From: Candidatus Omnitrophota bacterium | Lineage (GTDB): Bacteria > Omnitrophota > Gorgyraeia > JAHJTE01 | Length of the DNA: 47,897 nucleotides | Direction of reading: 5' to 3' | NCBI GenBank assembly: GCA_020058285.1 | Contig: JAGVEL010000022.1 | Coordinates: 1 to 47,897, forward strand | In this document: piece after piece, positions 20,725 to 30,985 of the stretch | Layout: the number at the start of each line of letters is the position of its first letter | Position numbering within the stretch: the stretch's first letter is position 1 | The notes under the pieces: generated by a model | The model's database searches: none | What the model saw: the letters and a program-made list of their open reading frames with translations, nothing else | Told to the model about the DNA's origin: nothing | Position numbers and translations under genes: made by a program

Positions 20725-22700
20725 GCTTTAACCTCAAGTTTAGTTTTTAGTTCAGAGATTTTATCCCGTAGCTGGGCAGCATGCTCAAACTGCAGATTGC
20801 GCGCAGCCAGCTCCATCTCTTGCTCAAGCTCAGCCACCAACATCTCTATTTCAAATTCTTTACTGCTTAATTCAGTCATCTCTCTCACTAATTGGCTAGC
20901 CTCATATTCCTTTTCAATGCCATCTACTATTGCCTTAGTGATTGTGCGCGGAGTAATTTTGTTTTTGCGGTTAAACTCAACCTGCTTTTTTCTACGGCGA
21001 TTGCTTTCCTTAATCGTCCCTTCAATCGCACCGGTCAGTTTATCGGCATACATAATTACTGTTGCGTTAATATGGCGCGCTGCTCGGCCAGCGGTTTGAA
21101 TTAAAGAAGTCTGCGAGCGCAAAAATCCTTCTTTGTCTGCGTCTAAAATAGCAACCAGCGAAACTTCCGGCAGGTCTAAGCCTTCGCGCAAAAGGTTTAT
21201 TCCGACTATGCAATCATATTTCTTCTTTCTTAAATCCCGCAAAATCTGGCTACGGCCTATGGTATCAATCTCTGAATGTAAATATGTAACGCTTATGCCC
21301 TCTTCTTTTAAAAATGTGGATAAATCCTCAGCCATACGCTTGGTTAAAGTCGTCACTAACACCCTCTCGGATTTCTTTGCCCTTTGCTTAATCTCATTCA
21401 TCAGATCATCTACCTGGCCAATTGTTGGCCGGACCAAAATTTGGGGATCAATCAATCCAGTCGGCCGGATAATCTGCTCAATAATTTTACCCTTACTCGC
21501 TTTAAGCTCAAAATCTGCAGGCGTAGCTGAAACATAGATATTCTGATTTAATAGCGATAAAAATTCATCAAATTTTAACGGCCGGTTATCTAAGCAGGAC
21601 GGTAACCTAAATCCATATTCCACAAGAGTTTGTTTGCGTGATTTATCCCCCTCATACATTCCCCTGATCTGTGGCACGGTTACATGCGATTCATCAATAA
21701 CTAAAAGGAAATCCTTTGGGAAATAATCGATTAGACAATATGGCCGGCTACCCGCGGGCCTAGCGGATAAGTGCCGGGAATAATTTTCAACGCCGTGGCA
21801 ATATCCGGTTTCTTTAAGCATTTCCATGTCATATTTAGTCCGGGATTCTAAGCGGTGCGCTTCTAGAATTTTTCCGGCAGACTTTAATTCTTTAAGCCGA
21901 GAGTTTAACTCCTGTTCAATCGAAATTAACGCATTATCCATCTGGCTCTCTTTAATCATAAAGTGCTTTGCCGGGAAAAGCGAAACCTTATCCAATTGTT
22001 CAAGAATTTTTGAATTCATTGGCTCTATAACAAATATTGCGCTGATTCTATCTGACTCAATTTTAATCCTGAAAGCTGCTTGCTGATAGCCGGGATAGAT
22101 ATCAATAAATTCTCCGCGCACTCTGAAATTCTTAGGCTTAAAGTCAAAATCATTGCGCTCGTATTGCAAGCTAACCAGGTCTTGCATTAATCTATCTCTA
22201 TCTAAATCCTCTCCAGCTGCGAATTGTATAACTGACCCTTCATAATCCTCTGGAGAGCCTAAATTATAAATGCACGATACTGATGCAACAATCAGGCAAT
22301 CCCTGCGGCTCATCAGAGAGCTCGTCGCCGACAACCTCAACCGGTCTAAGCGTTCGTTAATCGAAGCATCTTTCTCAATATAGGTATCAGTTACCGGAAT
22401 ATAAGCCTCAGGCTGATAATAATCATAATAACTGACAAAGTATTCGACTGCGTTATGCGGAAAAAATTCTTTGAATTCTGAATATAATTGAGCAGCTAAT
22501 GTTTTATTATGGGAAATTACCAATGTTGGCCGGTTAATATCCTCTATAACGTTAGCCAGGGTAAATGTTTTACCGCTTCCAGTTACGCCGAGTAATACCA
22601 GAGATAATGCATCATTATTTAATTCACTGACTAATGACTTTATTGCCTGCGGCTGGTCACCGCAGGGTTTAAATGTAGAAACTAATTTGAATTTATCCAT
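20721..22700 (-). CDS. uvrB: excinuclease ABC subunit B
   Basis: 659 aa; [64 protein letters not shown]-term UVR motif. Confidence 0.97.
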   Translation of the reverse strand: MDKFKLVSTFKPCGDQPQAIKSLVSELNNDALSLVLLGVTGSGKTFTLANVIEDINRPTLVISHNKTLAAQLYSEFKEFFPHNAVEYFVSYYDYYQPEAYIPVTDTYIEKDASINERLDRLRLSATSSLMSRRDCLIVASVSCIYNLGSPEDYEGSVIQFAAGEDLDRDRLMQDLVSLQYERNDFDFKPKNFRVRGEFIDIYPGYQQAAFRIKIESDRISAIFVIEPMNSKILEQLDKVSLFPAKHFMIKESQMDNALISIEQELNSRLKELKSAGKILEAHRLESRTKYDMEMLKETGYCHGVENYSRHLSARPAGSRPYCLIDYFPKDFLLVIDESHVTVPQIRGMYEGDKSRKQTLVEYGFRLPSCLDNRPLKFDEFLSLLNQNIYVSATPADFELKASKGKIIEQIIRPTGLIDPQILVRPTIGQVDDLMNEIKQRAKKSERVLVTTLTKRMAEDLSTFLKEEGISVTYLHSEIDTIGRSQILRDLRKKKYDCIVGINLLREGLDLPEVSLVAILDADKEGFLRSQTSLIQTAGRAARHINATVIMYADKLTGAIEGTIKESNRRRKKQVEFNRKNKITPRTITKAIVDGIEKEYEASQLVREMTELSSKEFEIEMLVAELEQEMELAARNLQFEHAAQLRDKISELKTKLEVKA

Positions 22701-23526
22701 GGGGGAAATCTAAACTAAAATCAATTGCGCGAGAAGAATGGGTGAGGGCACCTATTGAAATGAAATCTACTCCCAAATAAGAGATACGCTTAATATTCCT
22801 TAAATTTATCCTGCCGGAAGCTTCTAATTTTACCTCTGGCGCCAACCTATTTCTCAAGCGCACACAGGTTTTGATTTGACCTAAATTCATATTATCCAGC
22901 ATTATAACCTTAGCGCCGGATTTTAAGCAATTTTTAAAATCATTTATACCTTGTGCCTCAATTTCAAAATTTAAATTCTTAAGTGTATTCAACTTAATCT
23001 GTTTAATCTCTAGAATTTTCTTGTGGTTATCTTTTACTAACACTAAATCCGCAAGGCTCAGGCGATGATTAAACCCGCCTCCGCAACGGACTGCATATTT
23101 TTCTAAGATTCTTAAAAGTGGAATGGTCTTACGTGTATCTAAAATTTTTACCTTTTTATTAGCAAGTTTAACATAGCTATCGGTTAGAGTTGATATTCCT
23201 GAAAGATGCGATAAGAAGTTTATCGCAACCCTTTCAGCAGATAGTATTGCCCTAGCCTTTCCGAAAATCTTAAGCACAACCTGGCCTTTTTTTATTTTCT
23301 GGCCATCTACAAAGCTTGATTTAAGCAAAACATTGGGATTAAGCGCCTCAAAACAAAACCGAGCCAAATCCAGGCCGCAAACAACGCAATCCTCATTTGC
23401 GTGAATTTGCGCATTTAAGCATAAATCCCGGGGAATGAGCAGTTTGCTGGTAAGGTCCTTAAAACTCGCGTCTTCTTCCAGTGCCTTTAAGACAAAACTT
23501 TTAAATGTATTAGTCTCTAAGCGCAT
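22693..23526 (-). CDS. nadC: nicotinate-nucleotide pyrophosphorylase (carboxylating)
   Basis: 277 aa; [73 protein letters not shown]. Confidence 0.94.
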   Translation of the reverse strand: MRLETNTFKSFVLKALEEDASFKDLTSKLLIPRDLCLNAQIHANEDCVVCGLDLARFCFEALNPNVLLKSSFVDGQKIKKGQVVLKIFGKARAILSAERVAINFLSHLSGISTLTDSYVKLANKKVKILDTRKTIPLLRILEKYAVRCGGGFNHRLSLADLVLVKDNHKKILEIKQIKLNTLKNLNFEIEAQGINDFKNCLKSGAKVIMLDNMNLGQIKTCVRLRNRLAPEVKLEASGRINLRNIKRISYLGVDFISIGALTHSSRAIDFSLDFPHG

Positions 23527-26203
23527 TGTATATTTGCTTTATTTTTTCTAAAGTATTTTTATCCGTCTCTAGCTTTTCTTCCTGCTGATTTACAATTTCT
23601 TCAGGGGCATTCTTTAGAAATTCCTTGTTCTCTAACCGGTCACTGGTATTTTTAATTGACTGCTCTAATAAATCTATTTGCTTCTCAAGTTTGGAAAGTT
23701 GATTAGCGATATCAGTTGTGCCTTCTAATTTTAAGTATATAGTAAAGCCAGATTCTGCGCTGGCAATAGCTTTTGTCGGCCGCCTAATTTTAATCGCGAA
23801 TGTAGTTGTTTCTGATTTTGTCAGCTGTTTGAATTTAGCGCTTAGACTTTCCAAAAATTCTAAATCCTTTTTAGAATCTACACTAACCAGGCAATTAATT
23901 GGCTTTTGAGGTTCAATTGATGCTTCGACGCGTAGATTCCTAACCCGGCTAATTAAAGAAATGAAAAACTCCATCTCTCTGTCAATTTTTTTATCAATCA
24001 ACTTAGCGTTGGAAACAGGATAGGGTTCTATCATTATTGAACTAGTTACATTGGGCAATCTGGACCAGATTTCTTCACTGATAAAGGGCATAAGCGGGTG
24101 TATTAGCTTTAAAAATTCCTTAAGGCAAAGGACTAAAACTGCTTTAGTCATTTGTCTACCCGAGGCAATATCCTCCTTAGCAATTTCAATAAACCAATCG
24201 CAGAACTCATGCCAGAAAAATTCATACAACTGCTTAGCGCTTTCACTAAACTCATAGGCCTTTAGCTGTTTACTAACCCTAGCAGTACAATTATTAAGCC
24301 GGCTTAAAATCCAGCGTTCCTGAATATTAAGTTTGCTCGCCTCAATATTCACTAAGGCCTGCTCACTTACATTCATTAAAATAAAACGCGAGGCATTCCA
24401 AATCTTGTTGGCAAAGTTCCTGCCCATCTCAAATTTCTCTTTAGACAAAAACACATCCTGGCCCGTAGAAGTAATAGAAACAAGGCTAAAACGAAGCGCA
24501 TCTGCGCCGTATTCGCTAATCACATCTAGGGGGTCAATAATATTGCCCAAGGACTTAGACATCTTTTTTCCTTGTATATCCCTTACTGTGCCATGAATAT
24601 AAACATCACTAAAAGGTATGTCTTTCATAAATTCAAATCCGGCCATAATCATCCGCGCTACCCAGAAAAATATTATCTCTGGAGCAGTAACTAAGGCAGA
24701 TGTTGGATAGAAATATTTTAAATCCTTAATTATTTTTTCATCTTTAGCTGGCCAGCCAAATGTGGCAAATGGCCAGAGCCAGGACGAAAACCAGGTATCC
24801 AGAACATCTGAATCTTGATAAATATCTGTAGAACTACAGGTTGGACATTTTTCAGGCTTAGTTTTAGAAACAATAATCCCATTTTTGTTAACAATTAACT
24901 GTTCACTGTTCACTGTTAACTCGTCTGCCTGTTGCAAGCAAGTATTACAGTAATATACAGGCAGACGATGTCCCCACCAGATCTGGCGCGATATGCACCA
25001 ATCCTGGATGTTTTCCATCCAATTTAAATAAACCTTTTCCCAGCGTGATGGATAAAATTTAATCTTTGCTTTTTTAACTGCGTCTATCGCCGGCTTTGCC
25101 AGTGGCTTCATTTTCACAAACCACTGCCGGGATAAATATGGCTCAATTATCGTGTGACATCGATAACAATGGCCTACAGATAACTTGTGCGGCTCAATCT
25201 TCTCAAGCAAACCAAGATTCTTCAAATCCTCAAGGATTAATTGGCGCGCCTTAAACCTATCCAAGCCTTGATATCGGCCAGCCTTATTATTTAAAATCCC
25301 ATTCGGATTCATTATATTTATAAATTCCAGGTTATGAATTTTACCTAAAGCATAATCATTAGGATCATGAGCCGGCGTGACTTTCACTGCTCCTGTCCCA
25401 AACTTCATATCAACGATATTATCTGCAATAATTTTTATTTCCCGGCCAATTAAAGGCAAAATCAAAGTCTTGCCGATAAATTTCTTGTAACGCCTGTCTT
25501 TAGGGTTTATGGCAACTGCGCTATCTCCTAACATTGTTTCTGGCCGGGTTGTAGCTACAGTTACAAATTCGCTTGCGTTATCCTTAAACGGATACTTTAG
25601 ATAATAAAGGTGAGACTCTAATTCTTGATGAGGAGCTTCTTCGTCTGACAGGGCAGTCTGGCAGCGCGGGCACCAATTAATTACTTTATCTCCCTGGTAA
25701 ATCAAACCCTTATCCCATAGAGAAATAAAGACCTCAGCCACTGCCTGAGAATAAGCCTCATCCATAGTGAATCTTGTTCTTTGCCAATCACAGGAAGCGC
25801 CAAGTTTTTTAAGCTGGTTTATAATTGTTGAACCGTATTGCTGTCTCCAAGCCCAAACGCGCTCTAAAAACTTTTCTCTTCCCAAATCCTGACGCGTGAG
25901 CCCTTCTTTTGCCAGTTGGCGCTCAACAACATTCTGTGTTGCTATACCAGCATGGTCTGTTCCTGGCATCCACAACGCCTGGAAATTATTCATTCTGGCA
26001 AATCGGATTAGAATATCCTGATAAGTATTGTTTAAGGCGTGGCCCATATGCAATATTCCGGTAACATTGGGCGGAGGAATAACTATGCAGAAAGACTTTT
26101 TGTCCAAATTAGCCGCGGCTTTAAATAAATTATTGTCTTCCCAAAATTTATACCACTTATCCTCAACTTCTTTGGGATTGTATTGTTTAGAAATCTCGAG
26201 CAT
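23510..26203 (-). CDS. valS: valine--tRNA ligase
   Basis: PPPNVTGILHMGHALNNTYQD (HIGH), GKKMSKSLGN (KMSKS). The ORF track starts at a TTG (26242); MLEISKQYNPKEVEDKWYKFWE at ATG 26203 is the likelier start. Confidence 0.95.
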   Translation of the reverse strand: MLEISKQYNPKEVEDKWYKFWEDNNLFKAAANLDKKSFCIVIPPPNVTGILHMGHALNNTYQDILIRFARMNNFQALWMPGTDHAGIATQNVVERQLAKEGLTRQDLGREKFLERVWAWRQQYGSTIINQLKKLGASCDWQRTRFTMDEAYSQAVAEVFISLWDKGLIYQGDKVINWCPRCQTALSDEEAPHQELESHLYYLKYPFKDNASEFVTVATTRPETMLGDSAVAINPKDRRYKKFIGKTLILPLIGREIKIIADNIVDMKFGTGAVKVTPAHDPNDYALGKIHNLEFINIMNPNGILNNKAGRYQGLDRFKARQLILEDLKNLGLLEKIEPHKLSVGHCYRCHTIIEPYLSRQWFVKMKPLAKPAIDAVKKAKIKFYPSRWEKVYLNWMENIQDWCISRQIWWGHRLPVYYCNTCLQQADELTVNSEQLIVNKNGIIVSKTKPEKCPTCSSTDIYQDSDVLDTWFSSWLWPFATFGWPAKDEKIIKDLKYFYPTSALVTAPEIIFFWVARMIMAGFEFMKDIPFSDVYIHGTVRDIQGKKMSKSLGNIIDPLDVISEYGADALRFSLVSITSTGQDVFLSKEKFEMGRNFANKIWNASRFILMNVSEQALVNIEASKLNIQERWILSRLNNCTARVSKQLKAYEFSESAKQLYEFFWHEFCDWFIEIAKEDIASGRQMTKAVLVLCLKEFLKLIHPLMPFISEEIWSRLPNVTSSIMIEPYPVSNAKLIDKKIDREMEFFISLISRVRNLRVEASIEPQKPINCLVSVDSKKDLEFLESLSAKFKQLTKSETTTFAIKIRRPTKAIASAESGFTIYLKLEGTTDIANQLSKLEKQIDLLEQSIKNTSDRLENKEFLKNAPEEIVNQQEEKLETDKNTLEKIKQIYNALRD
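24887..24921. repeat. heptanucleotide tandem repeat inside valS (5 x 7 bp)
   Basis: GTTAACA ATTAACT GTTCACT GTTCACT GTTAACT. Confidence 0.85.
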
Positions 26204-26204
26204 T

Positions 26205-26381
26205 CTAAATTTTTCCTTTGCGAAATTTATTCTGAAGTGCAATAATTCTTTTGGGGTAGGCCGCTCTTAATAGATTTGCCTGGTATAGCCAAGTTAGCCT
26301 TTGTTCTATGGGCATTTTTTGATATTCGCGGATTTGATTTAAAGTAATGTAATAATAGAACCCAAATTTTTTATTTTTCAT
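26205..26381 (-). CDS. 58-aa uncharacterised protein downstream of and overlapping a nucleotidyltransferase gene (absent from ORF track)
   Basis: Manual translation: MKNKKFGFYYYITLNQIREYQKMPIEQRLTWLYQANLLRAAYPKRIIALQNKFRKGKI*; start lies inside the nucleotidyltransferase 3' end, stop just before the valS ATG. Confidence 0.72.
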   Translation of the reverse strand: MKNKKFGFYYYITLNQIREYQKMPIEQRLTWLYQANLLRAAYPKRIIALQNKFRKGKI

Positions 26382-26883
26382 TTAATATCTTCTTTAAATT
26401 CTTAATATCCTGTTTATCCTGAATTCTATTCGCTGTTTGCTTCATTTTAATTAAGTCTATCATAGAAATTACTGGGATAGAAATGCCCTGCAGTCGGAAA
26501 ATTTTAAAATTTTTTGAAGCCTTTTCATAATTGACCGGGGTATCAATTATAATATCCATTTCAGAAATCGGCCACTTAGGATTAACGAGGTTAAATGCTT
26601 TCATATTTTTATTCTTGATCCAGCCTTTTCGCTTATTCTCAATAGCAAAGTCCATAATATTAACCGGAACCTTTGGTCGAAAGCCCCATTTTTTCATTAA
26701 CGACAAAAATCGCCTTAAATTCTCATCCTCAAGGGCAATTAGTAAATCTATGTCATAGGTCATACGGGGAATTCCATAAAAGTTTAAAGCCACTCCGCCG
26801 ACAACAATGTATTTAATCTTCTTATTGTTAAACTCTTTAAAAATATCTAGATAATTAAGCATTAAAAGAATTAATTTATGCAC
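26371..26883 (-). CDS. MNT-type nucleotidyltransferase-fold protein (AbiEii/DUF6036-like)
   Basis: VVGGVALNFYGIPRMTYDIDLLIAL (GG...DxD) and EMDIIID; likely true start ATG (MLNYLDIF) near 26862 rather than GTG 26883. Confidence 0.78.
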   Translation of the reverse strand: MHKLILLMLNYLDIFKEFNNKKIKYIVVGGVALNFYGIPRMTYDIDLLIALEDENLRRFLSLMKKWGFRPKVPVNIMDFAIENKRKGWIKNKNMKAFNLVNPKWPISEMDIIIDTPVNYEKASKNFKIFRLQGISIPVISMIDLIKMKQTANRIQDKQDIKNLKKILNEK

Positions 26884-28460
26884 TAAAAACGTGCCTTTTC
26901 TGTCTTTAGCAATTTATACTCTACGCTGTCTAGGAGAGCCTGCCAGCTTGCCTCGATAATATTCTCTGACACGCCTACTGTGCCCCAGGATTCTTTATCG
27001 TCCTGAGTCTGGATTAAAACCCTGACCTTGGCAGCTGTGCCGGATTTTGCATCCAACACGCGCACTTTAAAATCTGTCAAATGCATCTTAGATAATGCTG
27101 GATAAAATCCTTTTAAGGCTTTACGCAAGGCATTATCCAAAGCATTAACCGGGCCGTCGCCTTCGGCAGTGGTATGTTCAAGTATCTTATTTACCTTTAA
27201 CTTGATTGTTGCTTCGCTGACAAGTTTTCCGGTTTGCTTTTTTTCAATGATTACACGAAATCCTTGTAATTGGAAAAACTTTTTGTATTTTTTAAAAGCC
27301 CTTTGAAGCAATAATGCAAACGAACCATCGGCCGCCTCAAATTGATAACCTTTGTTCTCTAGCTCCTGAATCAGTTTAAGCAGTTTTTTGGCCTGAGGTG
27401 ATTTTTTATCTAAATCAAATTTTAGTTCCCTGGCCTTAATTACCAGAGGCATTTTCCCGGCTAATTCTGAAACAAGTATCCTTCTGGTATTACCTACTAG
27501 CTCTGGTTCAGCATGCTCATAGGTTTTAGGATTTTTCATCATTGCATCAATATGCACTCCGCCCTTATGAGCAAATGCAGAATTACCTACGAACGGTAAA
27601 TTATCCGGGTGTTTTACGTTAGCCACCTCACTGATAAATCTGGAAACCTCAGTAAGTTTCTTAAGCTGCTCATCGGATATACAATTTATATTAAGTTTTA
27701 ATTTAGCAATAGCAATAATCGTACACAGGTCTGCGTTGCCACAGCGCTCTCCCAGGCCATTAACCGTACCTTGAACTTGTAAGCAGCCTGCTTGGACAGC
27801 AGCAACAGAATTAGCCACAGCCAGGCCTAGATCATTATGGGTATGAATTCCCAGGGGAACTTTTACTTTTAACTTAATCTCATTAATAATATGCGCTAAA
27901 TCTGAAGTCAATGTGCCACCATTGGTGTCGCAAAGCACAATAAATTTTGCGCCGCTATCAGCTGCAACGCTAATTGTCTTTAGGGCATAATCCTTATTTG
28001 ATTTATAAGCATCAAAGAAATGTTCTGCATCATAAAATACTTCCCTGTCCTTGGACGCCAAATAATGTACGCTTTGTTCAATTATCCTTAGGTTCTCTTG
28101 CAGGGATACTCTTAACACATCCTTAACATGCAAATCCCAGCTCTTTCCAAAAATAGTAATGTTTTTTGTTTCGGCTTCTAATAATCTTTTTAAATTCTCA
28201 TCTGTCTTAGCGGTTTTATGGACTCGATGAGTAGAGCCAAAAGCAACTAATTGTGCCAGGAAAAGATTTTGCTTTTTAAAATAATCAAATAATTGCCGGT
28301 CCTTTGTATTAGACGGCCAACCAGCCTCGATGTAGTGAACTCCTAATTCATCCAACATCCGGATAATGCTGACCTTATCTTCCAATGAAAAAGAAATTCC
28401 TTCAGTCTGCGACCCGTCGCGCAATGTCGTGTCATAAAGAATCAATCTTTTTAAACTCAT
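26883..28460 (-). CDS. cimA: (R)-citramalate synthase
   Basis: 525 aa; LILYDTTLRDGSQTEGISFSLEDKVSIIRMLDELGVHYIEAGWPSNTKD, HTHNDLGLAVANS, GERCGNADL, AFAHKGGVHIDAMMKNPKTYEH, C-term LeuA dimerisation-like domain. Confidence 0.92.
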   Translation of the reverse strand: MSLKRLILYDTTLRDGSQTEGISFSLEDKVSIIRMLDELGVHYIEAGWPSNTKDRQLFDYFKKQNLFLAQLVAFGSTHRVHKTAKTDENLKRLLEAETKNITIFGKSWDLHVKDVLRVSLQENLRIIEQSVHYLASKDREVFYDAEHFFDAYKSNKDYALKTISVAADSGAKFIVLCDTNGGTLTSDLAHIINEIKLKVKVPLGIHTHNDLGLAVANSVAAVQAGCLQVQGTVNGLGERCGNADLCTIIAIAKLKLNINCISDEQLKKLTEVSRFISEVANVKHPDNLPFVGNSAFAHKGGVHIDAMMKNPKTYEHAEPELVGNTRRILVSELAGKMPLVIKARELKFDLDKKSPQAKKLLKLIQELENKGYQFEAADGSFALLLQRAFKKYKKFFQLQGFRVIIEKKQTGKLVSEATIKLKVNKILEHTTAEGDGPVNALDNALRKALKGFYPALSKMHLTDFKVRVLDAKSGTAAKVRVLIQTQDDKESWGTVGVSENIIEASWQALLDSVEYKLLKTEKARF

Positions 28461-28495
28461 TAAAATTACCTCTCTTCTAAATTAGAAATCTAATT

Positions 28496-29761
28496 CTATT
28501 TAGCTCTATTTAAAAATTTAGAATGAATAACACGCAACGCCTTATCCGCAAATTTGCGCTGGATTATACAAGAGATGCTAATCTCGCTGGTTGAAATCAT
28601 TTCAATATTAATCTTTTGATAAGCCAGCGCCTCAAACATTTTTGCAGCAACGCCGGGATGAGATCTCATGCCCACGCCGACAATAGACACCCGAGCAACT
28701 TCCAAATCACTAAGAACCTCTCCTGCGCCGATTTCCTTTGCCACAGTCTTTGTTGCTTTTAACGCCTTGGGCAAATCATTTTTAGAAAGTGTAAATGAGA
28801 TATCTGTTTGGCGGGTATGAGAAACATTCTGAACAATCATATCTACATTTATATCAACGCGAGATAAATGTTTAAATAATTTTGCCGCCACGCCAGGCCG
28901 ATCTGGAACATCACAAATAGTAATCTTCGCTTCATTTTTATTTAGGGTAACGCCTCTGATTAAGGCACCTTCCATCATTTCTGCCTCCTTAACTTGCAAT
29001 TTTAGCTTGTTTAAGTCTGAAATTGAGCCGGCGATAAAAGTACCGCTATTATTACTGAATGATGAGCGCACATGAAACGGGATATTAAATTTTTTAGCAA
29101 CTTCAACCGAGCGTACCTGCATAACCTGCGCACCTAAAGACGCCATCTCCAGCATCTCCTCATAATATATGAAAGGTAGTTTCACAGCATTCTTCACAAT
29201 CCTCGGATCTGCCGAAAAAACTCCATCAACATCAGTATAAATTTCGCACAAGTTTGCCTTTAGCGCTTTGGCCAAAGCCAGAGCGGTTAAATCTGAACCA
29301 CCGCGGCCTAATGTAGTAATTTCGTTCTCCTGGGTAACTCCCTGAAAACCGGCTACGATTACAATGCTTTCATTTTTCAGGTGTTTATTAATCCTATGGC
29401 AATCAATACTTACTATCCTTGCCCTGGTATGATGTGTATCAGTTACAATGCCGACTTGCGCGCCGGTTAAGGATACGGCATTAAATCCAAGCTTGTGTAT
29501 TGCCATGGCTAAGAGGGAAACAGAAATCTGCTCGCCGGTTGAAAGCAACATATCCAATTCCCGCTCAGAAGGGTTGGAATTAATCTGGACAGCCAGACTA
29601 ATCAAATCATCAGTTGTATCGCCTAATGCTGAAACAACTGTCACAACATCAAAGTTTTGTTTTTTATAATCCACAACTCTTCTCGCCACATTTTTTATCC
29701 GATTTGGATTTGCCAGAGAAGAACCGCCAAATTTTAAAACAACTAATTTTCGCATTCTCAA
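28496..29761 (-). CDS. lysC: aspartate kinase (two ACT domains)
   Basis: 421 aa; VLKFGGSSLANPNRIKNVARRV, GFQGVTQENEITTLGRGGSDLTALALAKAL, YTDVDGVFSADPRIV. Confidence 0.95.
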   Translation of the reverse strand: MRMRKLVVLKFGGSSLANPNRIKNVARRVVDYKKQNFDVVTVVSALGDTTDDLISLAVQINSNPSERELDMLLSTGEQISVSLLAMAIHKLGFNAVSLTGAQVGIVTDTHHTRARIVSIDCHRINKHLKNESIVIVAGFQGVTQENEITTLGRGGSDLTALALAKALKANLCEIYTDVDGVFSADPRIVKNAVKLPFIYYEEMLEMASLGAQVMQVRSVEVAKKFNIPFHVRSSFSNNSGTFIAGSISDLNKLKLQVKEAEMMEGALIRGVTLNKNEAKITICDVPDRPGVAAKLFKHLSRVDINVDMIVQNVSHTRQTDISFTLSKNDLPKALKATKTVAKEIGAGEVLSDLEVARVSIVGVGMRSHPGVAAKMFEALAYQKINIEMISTSEISISCIIQRKFADKALRVIHSKFLNRAK

Positions 29762-29788
29762 ATCCCCTTAAAAATTTCTCCAAAAAAT

Positions 29789-30985
29789 TTATTTACGAAT
29801 AAAATATTCAATTAATTCGTGGCCTTTATCAAAAATCCAGCCAGATTGCGATGCTTTCTTTTCACTAAATTTATCTCCATTATCCGCATCAATCCCGGAA
29901 CCAAACATAACAAACGGCACGGGATGATCAGTATGCGTACGCAAAGGAATAGGTGTAGGATGATCCGGGCTAACCAGAATTCGACTCGAGTCAATTTTTT
30001 TTACAGCTTCCAGAACCGGGCCAACAATCTTAGAATCAAAACGCTCAATCATTGAAATCTTCTGGCGCAAATCTCCATTATGCCCTGCTTCATCCGTTGC
30101 CTCTAAATGCACATAGACAAAATCATAAGTTTCTAGCGCCTTAATTGCTGCCTGGGCTTTACCGTCAAAATTTGTATCATAATAACCAGTTGCTCCCGGA
30201 ACATTTATTACATCCAGGCCGATGATTTTACCAATTCCTTTTATTAAATCAACTGCTGAGATAACTGCGCCGTTCAGCCCAAAGTGGCTTAAAAAAGCCG
30301 GCATTTCCGGAAGACTGCCTTCACCCCAGAGCCAAATCATATTTGCCGGATTTTCAGCCAAATCAACGCGCACCTTATTTATCTCATGTTCACTTAAAAT
30401 ATTGCGTGACTCTTCCATCAATTTTATTAAAGTTTGCGCACCCTTACCCCGCGGCAGATTATCCTTGATTGCTTCACCCATAATGTCATGAGGAGGCTTA
30501 CAAATTATTTTACCTTTTTTATCAAAAGCCGCGAGATTAATAACTATAATATTTCGGTAACTTGTGCCCGCAAAAAATTTAATATATCCAGAGCCTAATT
30601 TTTGATTTAAGAACTTTATTATCCCCTGGGCCTCTTTTGATTTAATATGGCCGGCGCTGTAATCAATAATCTTTTCATCTGCCACAGTAATCAAGTTGCA
30701 GCGAAACGCAACTTCATCCGGCTTTAAATCAATACCCAGATATGCTGCTTCAAGCGCCGCTCTACCCGTATAATACTTTGCTGGATCATAGCCTAAAAGC
30801 GATAGGTTGGCTACGTCTGAAGCCGCAGCTAAACCCTGGGGGATAGTCCGCACCATGCCCACCTTGCCAAAGCGAGCTAAGAAGTCCATATTCGGAGTTT
30901 TAGCTACTTCTAAAGGTGTAGCTCCATTAAGCTCTTTTAATTCAACATCCGCCATACCATCAGGAACAAGAATTACATATTTCAT
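29789..30985 (-). CDS. apgM: ApgM-family phosphoglycerate mutase / proposed homoserine kinase
   Basis: 398 aa; MKYVILVPDGMADVELKELNGATPLEVAKTPNMDFLARFGKVGMVRTIPQGLAAASDVANLSLLGYDP, VHLEATDEAGHNGD, SPDHPTPIPLRTHTDHPVPF. Confidence 0.88.
   Translation of the reverse strand: MKYVILVPDGMADVELKELNGATPLEVAKTPNMDFLARFGKVGMVRTIPQGLAAASDVANLSLLGYDPAKYYTGRAALEAAYLGIDLKPDEVAFRCNLITVADEKIIDYSAGHIKSKEAQGIIKFLNQKLGSGYIKFFAGTSYRNIIVINLAAFDKKGKIICKPPHDIMGEAIKDNLPRGKGAQTLIKLMEESRNILSEHEINKVRVDLAENPANMIWLWGEGSLPEMPAFLSHFGLNGAVISAVDLIKGIGKIIGLDVINVPGATGYYDTNFDGKAQAAIKALETYDFVYVHLEATDEAGHNGDLRQKISMIERFDSKIVGPVLEAVKKIDSSRILVSPDHPTPIPLRTHTDHPVPFVMFGSGIDADNGDKFSEKKASQSGWIFDKGHELIEYFIRK

Noticed and set aside
26203-26242. 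N-terminal extension of valS from TTG at 26242 as in the ORF track
   Set aside because: MLEISKQYNPKEVEDKWYKFWE at 26203 matches the normal ValRS N-terminus and the extension coincides with the upstream small ORF.
29812-29994. Minus-strand 60-aa ORF inside apgM (and similar 11780..11965, 46866..47111)
   Set aside because: Out-of-frame ORFs within well-supported genes; no independent evidence.
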